Positions 8,646 to 16,503 of a stretch of 64,000 nt of DNA are shown piece after piece. Location of the stretch: contig JBGVRX010000017.1 of NCBI GenBank assembly GCA_045128835.1, positions 1-64,000 of the forward strand, written 5' to 3'. Each line of letters opens with the position of its first letter. The stretch's first letter is position 1. A program made the translations under genes and the position numbers. This DNA is from CALVUJ01 sp045128835. Its GTDB lineage: Bacteria; Bacillota_I; Bacilli_A; RFN20; DUOF01. A model generated the notes under the pieces. That model had not been told where the DNA came from. It saw only the letters and a program-made list of their open reading frames with translations, and ran no database searches.

Positions 8646-10652
8646 TTACCCTATTACTTCCATATTTTCATTTATTTTACTACGAACATATTCCACATAT
8701 TCTTTAAATTCTAATTTATCTAAATTAGAAAAAATAGTTTTACAGTCTTTTCTTGCTACTTCTAATATATGATAGTCGTCTATTATATTTGCTATTTTAA
8801 GATCACTAACACCACTTTGTTTAGTTCCAATTATGTCTCCTACTCCTCTTTTTTTCATATCATATCTACTTATTTCAAAACCATCATCACAAGTACACAT
8901 GAATCTTAATCTTTCAAGACTTTCTTCCTCTTCGTTATCACTTAACAAATAACAATATCCTGTTTTAGCATTTCTTCCTACTCTTCCTCTTAATTGATGA
9001 AGTTGTGCTAGACCAAAATGATTAGCACCGTAAATAGCAATTGCAGTCGCCTCTTTAACATCTATTCCAACTTCAATAACTGTTGTTGAGACTAATATAT
9101 CTATATTTCCCTTATTGAAATCATCTAGAATTCTTATTTTTTCTTCATCATCCATCTTACCATGCAAATATCCTACACCGTTATTCTTAAATATTGTTTT
9201 ATATCGTTCATAAGTACTTAAAACACTTTTTTTATTGTTTCCATTACCCTCAATTAAAGGACAAACTACATATACTCTCTTTCCTTGATTTATAAGAAAA
9301 CTTATATCATTTAGCATTTTATCTTCATTTTTTTCTTCCACAAAAATTGTTTTAACATCTCTTTTCCCTAACGGAAATTCATCTATTGTTGATATGTCAA
9401 GTTCACCATATATCGTATGTGCTAATGTTCTAGGAATAGGCGTAGCGCTCATAAGCAACAAATCCACCTTTTCCCCTTTATTCCTTAACTCTTGCCTTTG
9501 CTTCACCCCAAAACGATGTTGCTCATCTACAATAGCTAATCCTAACTTCTTAAATTCTACATCTTTTTGAATAAGGGCATGAGTTCCAACAACAATATCA
9601 ATCTCGCCTTCTTTTAACATTTTCTTTATTTCAACTTTTCTTGAATTAGGCAAATCGCTCACTAATAATTCCACTTTTATATCAGTGTCTTTTAAAAGTT
9701 TTTTAATATTTTCATAATGTTGTCTTGCTAATAAATCAGTAGGCGCCATAAATGAACCTTGCTCTTTACAAAACGCACATGCAACAAGAGCAACTATAGC
9801 AACTAAAGTTTTTCCGCTTCCTACATCACCTTGTATTATCCTATACATTATTGAAGGAGATTTCATATCTTCAAGAATTTCTTTTATTGAATTAGTTTGC
9901 GCCCCACTTAACTTGTAAGGCATATTCTTAATGAATTCTTCAACTCTACTATCATCTATATTTTTCCCTTTTTCACTTAACGAATTTCTAAAATTTCTTT
10001 TATTAAGCTCTAGTGTCATAACAAACTCTAGTAGTTCTTCATACTTTAAATGTCTATACCCTCTAGTTACATCTTTTAAGGAATTAGGAAAATGAACTAA
10101 TTCAATAGAATCTATCTTCGAATCTAACTTATATTTTTCCATTAAAGAAAGAGGCAACTTATCTAAATTAATTCCACCATTTTTATAGTAATCAATTCCA
10201 TCTTTAATAATTTTTCTTAATTCATTATCTTTTAGTCCTTCGACAAGTTTATATGAAGGAATCACATTATCTGATAAATCTAAATAAATATTAGAGGCAG
10301 ATATGGTTTTATGATAATAATCTAATTTCCCTACAACTTTTATATACTTATTCATATATAAGAGTTTTGATAAATATTCTCTATTAAATATGGTTACTGT
10401 ATATATGTCACCATCTATTTCCATCATAAATTGTGTTTTAGACAAGTTATTTCTTATTCTTTGATTTTTTATTTCACTGTATATTTTTCCAACACAAACA
10501 ACTCGTTGATTATCAACGTCTTTATTTAATTTAGTCTTGTTTAAATCTTCATATTTTTTAGGATAATAATTTATTAATTGTTGTAAATCAAAAATATTTA
10601 ACTGATTTAGCAAATCTAATCTTCTAGCAGTTAATTTAATTTCACTAATCAT
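8646..10652 (-). CDS. recG: ATP-dependent DNA helicase RecG
   Basis: Branch-migrating helicase of 668 residues acting on stalled forks and recombination intermediates. An N-terminal wedge/OB domain (to about 200) precedes superfamily 2 motifs: P-loop GDVGSGKT near 275, DEQHRFG near 375 in place of DEAH, SATPIPRTLA, and the motif VI region QLRGRVGR. Length and motif order are typical. It lies between fakA and plsX, the conserved Firmicutes position. A hairpin sits between fakA and this gene, so part of its transcription may start or attenuate there. The start follows AAGGAGAGGGATAGTAGAT. Confidence 0.97.
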   Translation of the reverse strand: MISEIKLTARRLDLLNQLNIFDLQQLINYYPKKYEDLNKTKLNKDVDNQRVVCVGKIYSEIKNQRIRNNLSKTQFMMEIDGDIYTVTIFNREYLSKLLYMNKYIKVVGKLDYYHKTISASNIYLDLSDNVIPSYKLVEGLKDNELRKIIKDGIDYYKNGGINLDKLPLSLMEKYKLDSKIDSIELVHFPNSLKDVTRGYRHLKYEELLEFVMTLELNKRNFRNSLSEKGKNIDDSRVEEFIKNMPYKLSGAQTNSIKEILEDMKSPSIMYRIIQGDVGSGKTLVAIVALVACAFCKEQGSFMAPTDLLARQHYENIKKLLKDTDIKVELLVSDLPNSRKVEIKKMLKEGEIDIVVGTHALIQKDVEFKKLGLAIVDEQHRFGVKQRQELRNKGEKVDLLLMSATPIPRTLAHTIYGELDISTIDEFPLGKRDVKTIFVEEKNEDKMLNDISFLINQGKRVYVVCPLIEGNGNNKKSVLSTYERYKTIFKNNGVGYLHGKMDDEEKIRILDDFNKGNIDILVSTTVIEVGIDVKEATAIAIYGANHFGLAQLHQLRGRVGRNAKTGYCYLLSDNEEEESLERLRFMCTCDDGFEISRYDMKKRGVGDIIGTKQSGVSDLKIANIIDDYHILEVARKDCKTIFSNLDKLEFKEYVEYVRSKINENMEVIG

Positions 10653-10672
10653 ATCTACTATCCCTCTCCTTA

Positions 10673-10699
10673 ATAAAAAAAGGGATGTACTCCCTTTTT
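10673..10699 (-). terminator. Intrinsic terminator between fakA and recG
   Basis: On the minus strand AAAGGGA, a five-base loop and TCCCTTT are followed by a T-run. It begins at the fakA stop codon and could reduce read-through into recG. Confidence 0.6.
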
Positions 10700-12359
10700 A
10701 TTCAACACCAATTATATAACTATATACTGGTTGCATACCCAATTTAACGTCAACTTCAACTGGATACTTTTCACTTAAATAATCAACGATCTTTTTAGTT
10801 TCGTCTTCTTTCGCATCTTCACCAGCAATTAATGTAACAATCTCACTGTCTTCATCAATCATAGTTTCTAACAAAGTAATTGTTGCATCAACTTTATCTT
10901 CTTTACAAGTAACGATGTTTTTACCGTTTAATCCCATAAAGTGATTTTCTTTTATTTCAATACCATTAATGTTTGTATCCTTAATCGCAAATGTTACTTG
11001 ACCTGTCTTTATACCATCAATTGCTTCACACATTTGTTCAAAGTTTTCATCAAGATCTCCATATGGATTAAACATCATACAAGCAACCATACCTTGAGGA
11101 ATTGTTTTTGTTGGTATCACTTTACAGTTAACACCTTCAACTACTTGACTTGCTTGAGTTGCAGCCATAACAATGTTTGAGTTGTTTGGAAGGATGAAAA
11201 TATTCTCTGCATTTATTCTATTAATTGCTTCAACGAAATCTTCTGTAGATGGATTCATAGTTTGACCACCACTTACAATTTCATCAACTCTTAATTCTTT
11301 AAACATTTGATTTAAACCTTCTCCAACAGAAACTGAGATAATACCATATTTTTTCTTTTCTTGTGGTTCAGTTGTTTCTGTAGTAGTTTTTTCTTTCTCT
11401 GCTAAGTTAGAGTGTTGTAATTGCATATTTTCAACTTTAAGAGTAACAAATTCACCAAATTGTTGAGCATAGTTAAATATGTTACCAGGCTTCATTGTAT
11501 GAATATGAACTTTAACAATATCATCATCTTGAACAACAACGATTGAATTACCATGGTTTTCTAATACACTCTTGAATCTAGAAGAAACAAAATTTTTCTT
11601 ACCTTCTTTTTCAGGAGATAATTGCATAATGAATTCTGTACAATATCCAAATTCTTCATTTTCAATTTTGCTTTGAGCAGAAATTTGTGGAGTTTGAACT
11701 TCAGCTTGTTGAATTGTTGCTTGTTCTCTTTCAATTACTCTATTATTTAAAGCACTTATAAAACCTTCTAATACTTTGATTAATCCAGCACCACCAGAGT
11801 CAACAACTCCAACTTCTTTAAGAACTGGCAACAACTCAGGTGTTCTATTTAAAGAATTAACCGCTTCATCTAACAAGTATTGCATACATTCTTCTATGTT
11901 TATTGGTTTTTCTAATTCATCAACATAATTTTTCAAAGCAACAGAACTTTCACGGATAACTGTTAAGATTGTTCCTTCTACTGGTTTCATTACAGCTTTA
12001 TAAGCAACATCTTTAGCAGAAATTAAAGCATCTGCAAAATCATAACAGTTTGCTTCTTTCTTTCCTTCAAGTCCCATAGCAAATCCTCTAAAAATTTGAG
12101 ACAAGATAACTCCAGAGTTACCTCTTGCTCCCATAAGCAAACCCTTAGAAAAAGTCTTTGCTACCTCATAAATATTTGAAGTGTCCATATTTTTAACTTC
12201 TTTTGATCCAGAAGTCATAGTTAAATTCATATTAGTTCCTGTATCTCCATCTGGCACAGGGAAAACATTTAAAGCATCTATTTCAGGATAGCAATTAAAC
12301 AAATTGTTAGCCCCAGAAATGATCATTTGCTTTAATTGATGACCATTTATTATTTTCAT
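10698..12359 (-). CDS. fakA: Fatty acid kinase FakA-like, DAK2 domain (YloV)
   Basis: A 553-residue DAK2-domain protein of the YloV/FakA family. In the family it phosphorylates FakB-bound exogenous fatty acids to acyl-phosphate. The N-terminal ATP-binding DAK2 region carries NVFPVPDGDTGTNM near 27-40 and MGARGNSGVILSQIF near 77-91. The central and C-terminal parts match the FakA regulatory and FakB-binding regions. No fakB (DegV family) lies in the window. The yloU-yloV order upstream of recG is conserved in Firmicutes. The start follows GGAGGAATACAA. Family assignment is firm; the substrate is inferred. Confidence 0.93.
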   Translation of the reverse strand: MKIINGHQLKQMIISGANNLFNCYPEIDALNVFPVPDGDTGTNMNLTMTSGSKEVKNMDTSNIYEVAKTFSKGLLMGARGNSGVILSQIFRGFAMGLEGKKEANCYDFADALISAKDVAYKAVMKPVEGTILTVIRESSVALKNYVDELEKPINIEECMQYLLDEAVNSLNRTPELLPVLKEVGVVDSGGAGLIKVLEGFISALNNRVIEREQATIQQAEVQTPQISAQSKIENEEFGYCTEFIMQLSPEKEGKKNFVSSRFKSVLENHGNSIVVVQDDDIVKVHIHTMKPGNIFNYAQQFGEFVTLKVENMQLQHSNLAEKEKTTTETTEPQEKKKYGIISVSVGEGLNQMFKELRVDEIVSGGQTMNPSTEDFVEAINRINAENIFILPNNSNIVMAATQASQVVEGVNCKVIPTKTIPQGMVACMMFNPYGDLDENFEQMCEAIDGIKTGQVTFAIKDTNINGIEIKENHFMGLNGKNIVTCKEDKVDATITLLETMIDEDSEIVTLIAGEDAKEDETKKIVDYLSEKYPVEVDVKLGMQPVYSYIIGVE

Positions 12360-12377
12360 TTGTATTCCTCCATAAAA

Positions 12378-12734
12378 CTAAACATTTTTTATATCTTTAA
12401 CAAACACATTGATAGCTTTGAATTTCATATCTAGTGTTTTTTCTAAAACATACTTTACTTTCTTTTGTACTTCACTTACTACCTCTGTTATCTTTAAGCC
12501 ATAAGCAACTACAATATACATCTCTACTTCTACTCCAGATTTTGTATCTTTAGCAAAAACACCCTTGCTATAGTTTTCAATTCGAAGTAGTTCGGCAATA
12601 CCAGCTCTAAACCCTGTTTTTGGCGCCATACCTACCACGCCATAACATTCAGTAGCAGCATTACCTGCGATTGAAGCTATTGCATCCATGGTTATAGAAA
12701 TATTACCTTTAACTCCACTTTTCTCTATTGTCAT
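12378..12734 (-). CDS. yloU: Asp23/Gls24 family envelope-stress protein YloU
   Basis: A 118-residue Asp23/Gls24-family protein (ISITMDAIASIAGNAATECYGVVGM at the N-terminus, split here only as a motif region; VEVEMYIVVAYG in the middle). Family members are small cytosolic or membrane-associated proteins linked to cell-envelope stress. Position immediately upstream of fakA is the conserved yloU-yloV arrangement. A promoter lies about 30 bases upstream and the start follows TGGAGGTTTATT. It is probably the first gene of the operon running down to ffh. Confidence 0.93.
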   Translation of the reverse strand: MTIEKSGVKGNISITMDAIASIAGNAATECYGVVGMAPKTGFRAGIAELLRIENYSKGVFAKDTKSGVEVEMYIVVAYGLKITEVVSEVQKKVKYVLEKTLDMKFKAINVFVKDIKNV

Positions 12735-12759
12735 AATAAACCTCCACTAATGCGTTATT

Positions 12760-12789
12760 ATTATATAATAAATTGTATTTGATTGTAAA
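12760..12789 (-). promoter_or_regulatory. Sigma-A-type promoter for the yloU operon
   Basis: On the minus strand TTTACA (12789-12784), 18-base spacer, TATAAT (12765-12760), about 25 bases upstream of the yloU start. Confidence 0.65.
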
Positions 12790-12872
12790 CATTTACTTGC
12801 CAAAATTCCCCTTCTCATTCCCAATATATTGTTTTTCAATATCAAAAAGCCCAAAAAAAGAACTAATTTAAG

Positions 12873-12901
12873 TTGATAAAAATTTTTCTTCATTCTATAA
12901 T
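12873..12901 (+). promoter_or_regulatory. Sigma-A-type promoter for tRNA-Val
   Basis: TTGATA (12873-12878), 17-base spacer, TATAAT (12896-12901), nine bases before the tRNA 5' end. Confidence 0.75.
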
Positions 12902-12909
12902 TTTCATAA

Positions 12910-12985
12910 GGACTCTTAGCTCAGTTGGTAGAGCACTTGCTTGACGTGCAAGGGGTCATCAGTTCGAGTCTGGTAGGGTCCACCA
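12910..12985 (+). tRNA. tRNA-Val (anticodon GAC)
   Basis: A complete cloverleaf of 76 nt with encoded CCA. Acceptor GGACTCT pairs with AGGGTCC; D-arm GCTC/GAGC; anticodon stem CTTGC/GCAAG with loop TTGACGT, so anticodon GAC (valine); T-arm ATCAG/CTGGT with loop TTCGAGT. It has its own promoter and terminator. Confidence 0.96.
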
Positions 12986-12990
12986 TTATT

Positions 12991-13013
12991 GCATCTTGAG
13001 AGATGCTTTTTTT
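12991..13013 (+). terminator. Intrinsic terminator of tRNA-Val
   Basis: GCATCT, loop TGAG, AGATGC, then seven T residues, six bases after the tRNA CCA end. Confidence 0.9.
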
Positions 13014-13027
13014 ATGAAAAAAAGTAT

Positions 13028-13056
13028 TTTACAACGTTCATTTCTTAATATATAAT
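13028..13056 (+). promoter_or_regulatory. Promoter of the HEPN/MNT-like three-gene operon
   Basis: TTTACA (13028-13033), 17-base spacer, perfect TATAAT (13051-13056). The start codon at 13079 leaves only about 16 nt of leader, containing AGGGG as the ribosome site. Confidence 0.75.
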
Positions 13057-13078
13057 TAGGTTATAGGGGTTGCATACG

Positions 13079-15037
13079 ATGGAGAGAAATTATTACTTAG
13101 GTCTATTACAAAAAAAAGTTCAGGAGTTAAAAAAAGTGCTCGAAAAACTAGAGAAAGAGGATGTCTCTGAAGAATACAAAAAGTATCTAATATCTGGTTA
13201 CATAATAACACTTGACTCAATTTTAGAAATAGGCATAAGTGACTTGCACTCTTCTGAGTTAGATGAGTTAACTTCGCTTATATATTATACTCGTCAAAAA
13301 GCAGTCCACTACGGATATTTTAACGGCATTCACAATATCGAAGATATTGCAGATAAAATAATAACACTTACAGACACTTCATATGAGAAAGAAAAAGAAT
13401 TCTATTCTTCTCTTTTTAATGCATCAAATTTCGACTTAAAATGCGACAATTTGTATATCAAAAACTCTCCAAATATCACTTCAAGTCCTGCCTTCTTTAA
13501 ACTTAAAAGCAAGGATCAATCTCAAGAAGTTTGGATACCATCAAAAAGTGTATTTACACTAACAAAGCAAAACAAAGAAAAAGTTTCAGGTTATGTCATC
13601 GATTTAGATGAATCAGTACCCCTTTATACTTATGAAAATGGAGAAAAAAAAGATTATAAAGAAATCAGTGGCGAAGAGTTAAAAACTTTTATAAAAGAAA
13701 ACTTTTTCGTTAATGAAGAGAATTATGAAAGGCACTTAGAAACTATTAGAGAAATTGTTACTCAATTCGTCTCTGATCCTATAAATTCTATTCAAATAAT
13801 GGAATACGCTTCTAATGAACAATTTTGTAAGAACACAATAGATGTTATTAAAGATTTTATTTTAGAAAGAACTATGTTTGATGCTTACATCGAACATAAT
13901 CATCTAATCAAAGACAAATATTCACTTGGAAAAATGCAAAAAACAGACTATTCAAAATTACAAAGCAATGTTAAAAAGAATATTTCTCAATATATAACTC
14001 AAAAGGACGCCTTCTTTATAGATATGACAATAAAAAGAGCGAAATATTATGTTTCAACATTACGTAACGATAGTTACTCAAGAGAAATACCACCAGAAAT
14101 TTTACACCCTATATTAATACAATTGTTTGAAACAGGGCCTAAGCATTTCTCAAATCAATTTATATCTTCGAGCCCTGAATTCAAAAAATGCTATACAAAC
14201 CTTTTAAGATACAGACAAGTTTTCTCTCACTACTTATTAGGAAATAAAGAATATAGAGATGCTATTGAAAACTTCAAAAACGAATTCGCTAATTTCGTAA
14301 AAATATTAGAAATGATTAACTTAGATGATGTTAGAATTCCTGCACACGAAAATTACGAGACATACAGTTTATTAGAAAGAGAAAAAAGTGATTTTTTCAA
14401 TTATAAGCATGAACAATACTTGCGTGTAAAAGACAATACTTATATTGGCAAAAAAATAAATTACTCTTCAAAAAATCCTAGCAGCGACACATTAATAGCT
14501 ATTATTCCTTATGGAAACAACGCTTCAAATACATTCTATTACGAAAAAGATGCTAACGATTACTTAAGGCCTGTAACCAGATTTGATGAAAGCACAGGAA
14601 AAACATCTCACGTACTAGTTTCTAAACACGCTTTAAAAGGTGCCAAAGAAGTAAAAATAGATTTCAATTTATCTAATTTATTTAAAGCATATACAACATT
14701 AAAAAAAGTAAAAGCTAACGGAGATATCATCATCTACTTCCCTGCTAGCAAAGAAAACGACAATTACAGTCACTACGATACATTAGATAACGTAATTTTA
14801 AGATTTTTCACTCAAGGATATTTGCCTGTTGAATTATTAAGAAAAACCAAAATAGTAACTTCCTCTGCTAATCAAGGAATTGTATCGATAACAGACGAAA
14901 GTGGTAAAGTTATTGCTAATGTAATAAACAGAAAAAAATACACTAACAGTATAGATGCTCGTAAAGATGAAAAAAGATTTTTCTCAAGAATAGACGATAT
15001 TAATCACAACTTCAGTAAAAGGAGGCACTCAAAATGA
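13079..15037 (+). CDS. Large protein with two HEPN-type RX4H motifs (candidate RNase effector)
   Basis: I do not recognise the full-length family of this 652-residue protein. The N-terminal about 105 residues are helical and resemble HepT-type HEPN domains: a helix pair, then RQKAVH (R72, H77) followed by Y78 and Y80, at the end of the helical bundle. A second motif of the same form, RQVFSH (R379, H384) followed by Y385, sits in another helical stretch (about 290-410). Regions 118-200 and 445-620 look beta-rich, and the C-terminus is basic. RX4H is the ribonuclease motif of HEPN domains, so an RNA-cleaving effector is inferred. The ATG at 13079 is preferred over the TTG at 13070 because AGGGG lies nine bases before it. 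It overlaps the next gene by ATGA. Confidence 0.7.
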   Translation: MERNYYLGLLQKKVQELKKVLEKLEKEDVSEEYKKYLISGYIITLDSILEIGISDLHSSELDELTSLIYYTRQKAVHYGYFNGIHNIEDIADKIITLTDTSYEKEKEFYSSLFNASNFDLKCDNLYIKNSPNITSSPAFFKLKSKDQSQEVWIPSKSVFTLTKQNKEKVSGYVIDLDESVPLYTYENGEKKDYKEISGEELKTFIKENFFVNEENYERHLETIREIVTQFVSDPINSIQIMEYASNEQFCKNTIDVIKDFILERTMFDAYIEHNHLIKDKYSLGKMQKTDYSKLQSNVKKNISQYITQKDAFFIDMTIKRAKYYVSTLRNDSYSREIPPEILHPILIQLFETGPKHFSNQFISSSPEFKKCYTNLLRYRQVFSHYLLGNKEYRDAIENFKNEFANFVKILEMINLDDVRIPAHENYETYSLLEREKSDFFNYKHEQYLRVKDNTYIGKKINYSSKNPSSDTLIAIIPYGNNASNTFYYEKDANDYLRPVTRFDESTGKTSHVLVSKHALKGAKEVKIDFNLSNLFKAYTTLKKVKANGDIIIYFPASKENDNYSHYDTLDNVILRFFTQGYLPVELLRKTKIVTSSANQGIVSITDESGKVIANVINRKKYTNSIDARKDEKRFFSRIDDINHNFSKRRHSK

Positions 15038-15285
15038 TAAATATGGCCATTATAAAATCAATATTAAGCAGTCACTCGATAACAGAAGCAATATTTATAG
15101 AAGAAAAAGAATTTAATTCAATTATTATTTGTTCTATGAAAGAATCTTTGCCATTAAATAGATGGAATAATCTTGAAAGCATCCTAAAAGAATACACAGA
15201 AAAAGATGTTGCTATATTACATTTATCACAAGCAAAAAAATATTTAGGAGAAAAGCAACTTAGTAAAGGAGTGATTATAAAATGA
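15034..15285 (+). CDS. Degenerate MNT-like nucleotidyltransferase-fold protein
   Basis: An 83-residue protein that aligns by eye with MntA-type minimal nucleotidyltransferases: the N-terminal helix IIKSIL, strand EAIFI, strand NSIIICSM where active enzymes have NSDIDIAV-like sequence, and the C-terminal DVAILHL ... LSKGVIIK where MntA has DVDLVDL ... GxxLW. The GS-containing catalytic loop is deleted and all three catalytic aspartates are replaced (IxI and A). It should therefore be inactive as an AMP transferase. Its start overlaps the stop of the large HEPN-type gene (ATGA) and follows AGGAGGCACTCAAA. In HEPN/MNT toxin-antitoxin pairs the MNT partner is the antitoxin; here a purely binding role is inferred. 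Confidence 0.6.
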   Translation: MINMAIIKSILSSHSITEAIFIEEKEFNSIIICSMKESLPLNRWNNLESILKEYTEKDVAILHLSQAKKYLGEKQLSKGVIIK

Positions 15286-15614
15286 GTTACTCATCATTTA
15301 AAGCATTATCAGAAGCATTAAACAATAAAACCGTTGAAACAATAACAAAATCTTCTAAAGATAAGTTTTGTTCAAACGAATTACAAATCACTATTGCTTT
15401 AGGAGTTGCTGGTGAGATATACGAAATCATTTCCACAATAGATGAAGAGATTTATATGTTAAACAAAGAACTTTACTCATTGATTGAACCAATAAAAACA
15501 TATTTTGGAAATTTACTTAACAATTATAAATTGGCCAATTCTTATAAACTGTATGACAGTTTTAAAATTGATTTAACAAATTTAAAAAACTTCTTAAATA
15601 AAGTAATAAAATAA
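15282..15614 (+). CDS. Small helical protein, third gene of the HEPN/MNT-like operon
   Basis: Unrecognised 110-residue protein predicted by eye to be almost entirely helical, with heptad-like leucines and isoleucines (EIYEIISTIDEEIYMLN region, residues 45-61, and KIDLTNLKNFLNKVIK at the end). No RX4H motif, signal peptide or membrane segment. It overlaps the MNT-like gene by ATGA, so the three genes are translationally coupled and probably work together. It could be an antitoxin, adaptor or sensor; the sequence does not decide. Confidence 0.65.
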   Translation: MSYSSFKALSEALNNKTVETITKSSKDKFCSNELQITIALGVAGEIYEIISTIDEEIYMLNKELYSLIEPIKTYFGNLLNNYKLANSYKLYDSFKIDLTNLKNFLNKVIK

Positions 15615-15638
15615 AATTTCATTTTTTTAACAAAGTAC

Positions 15639-15667
15639 TTGAAATTACAAAATATATCATATATAAT
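15639..15667 (+). promoter_or_regulatory. Sigma-A-type promoter for tRNA-Gly
   Basis: TTGAAA (15639-15644), 17-base spacer, TATAAT (15662-15667), 12 bases before the tRNA. Confidence 0.75.
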
Positions 15668-15679
15668 AATGGAGCAAAT

Positions 15680-15753
15680 GCAGATGTAGTTCAATGGTAG
15701 AACACAACCTTGCCAAGGTTGCTACGCGGGTTCGATTCCCGTCATCTGCTCCA
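15680..15753 (+). tRNA. tRNA-Gly (anticodon GCC)
   Basis: A 74-nt cloverleaf with encoded CCA. Acceptor GCAGATG pairs with CATCTGC; D-arm GTTC/GAAC; anticodon stem CAACC/GGTTG with loop TTGCCAA, so anticodon GCC (glycine); T-arm GCGGG/CCCGT with loop TTCGATT. Own promoter upstream and terminator downstream. Confidence 0.96.
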
Positions 15754-15766
15754 TTATTGTACACTC

Positions 15767-15791
15767 AACCTAGAGAAATCTAGGTTTTTTT
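15767..15791 (+). terminator. Intrinsic terminator of tRNA-Gly
   Basis: AACCTAGA (15767-15774), GAAA tetraloop, TCTAGGTT (15779-15786), then a T-run. Confidence 0.9.
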
Positions 15792-15807
15792 ATTACATTT
15801 TCACAAC

Positions 15808-15836
15808 AAAAAAGGCAAACATCAGTTTGCCTTTTG
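15808..15836 (-). terminator. Intrinsic terminator of the SUKH gene
   Basis: AAAAGGCAAAC (15810-15820), loop ATCA, GTTTGCCTTTT (15825-15835); on the minus strand it follows the SUKH gene and runs into a T-tract. Confidence 0.8.
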
Positions 15837-15855
15837 TTAATTATAAACCTTAATT

Positions 15856-16386
15856 TTAATTTTCTGCTTGTTCTTCAACACTGAAAGCTTGAGTATAGTA
15901 GTCGATTTCATAAATTAAAATTTCTACTAAATAACCGAAGTCCATTCCCATTACTTTTTGCTCTTTATCCCAAGTACAATACATATAATATCCTTCATCA
16001 TCAATTCCAATTAAAATGTATTCTCCATCTTTTGTTTCTCCAATAATTAATGCATTTTCAGGAATGTTGTATTCGTATCTTAAACTTGAATCAAAGTTTT
16101 TCGCATACAAACCATTAGGATCTCCAATGTCATTTGTTAAATGATATAGTGTAATATCAAAGTATTTTCCACCATTAGCAATTAAATAAACTTGTAAAAA
16201 GTCTGCAGGGAATTCAACACCCACTTTTGCTTCAATAGCTTCAAGTGTTCCTTGTAAACTATCGTCGATACCTCTATTTAAACTTATATCATCTTCGTAT
16301 CCTAATAAAGGTCTAAATAATTTTATATATTCTGACTCAGCTTCTTCACAAGCTTCAATGACTTCTTGTAGTTCGATTTTTTCCAT
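15856..16386 (-). CDS. SUKH (SMI1/KNR4) domain protein
   Basis: A 176-residue acidic protein with the SMI1/KNR4 (SUKH) signature: LEAIEAKVGVEFPADFLQVY near 48-67, followed by NGG and the strand pattern ALIIGET ... GEYILIGID. The family includes many immunity proteins against nuclease and other polymorphic toxins, but also lone intracellular proteins of unknown role. No toxin gene is adjacent. It stands alone between tRNA-Gly and whiA, facing the other way from both, with its own terminator. The start follows GGGAGGAGATAATT, and a TATAAT at 16416-16411 may be its -10 box. Immunity function is an inference from family only. Confidence 0.8.
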   Translation of the reverse strand: MEKIELQEVIEACEEAESEYIKLFRPLLGYEDDISLNRGIDDSLQGTLEAIEAKVGVEFPADFLQVYLIANGGKYFDITLYHLTNDIGDPNGLYAKNFDSSLRYEYNIPENALIIGETKDGEYILIGIDDEGYYMYCTWDKEQKVMGMDFGYLVEILIYEIDYYTQAFSVEEQAEN

Positions 16387-16503
16387 AATTATCTCCTCCC
16401 AGATACATTAATTATAATTGATTATCTTACTTTTTACACTATTTGTAAGTCTTTTTTTTAATTTTGTGATAAAATCAAATGGCAAGGAAGGAGATAATGC
16501 AAA

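Noticed and set aside
13079..15037. Cas13-like effector because of two HEPN motifs
   Set aside because: No CRISPR repeats, cas1 or cas2 nearby; the protein is small for Cas13, and the MNT-like neighbour points to HepT/MntA ancestry instead.
15282..15614. HEPN (HepT) toxin as third gene
   Set aside because: It is helical and of suitable size but has no RX4-6H motif; the motif is in the first gene.
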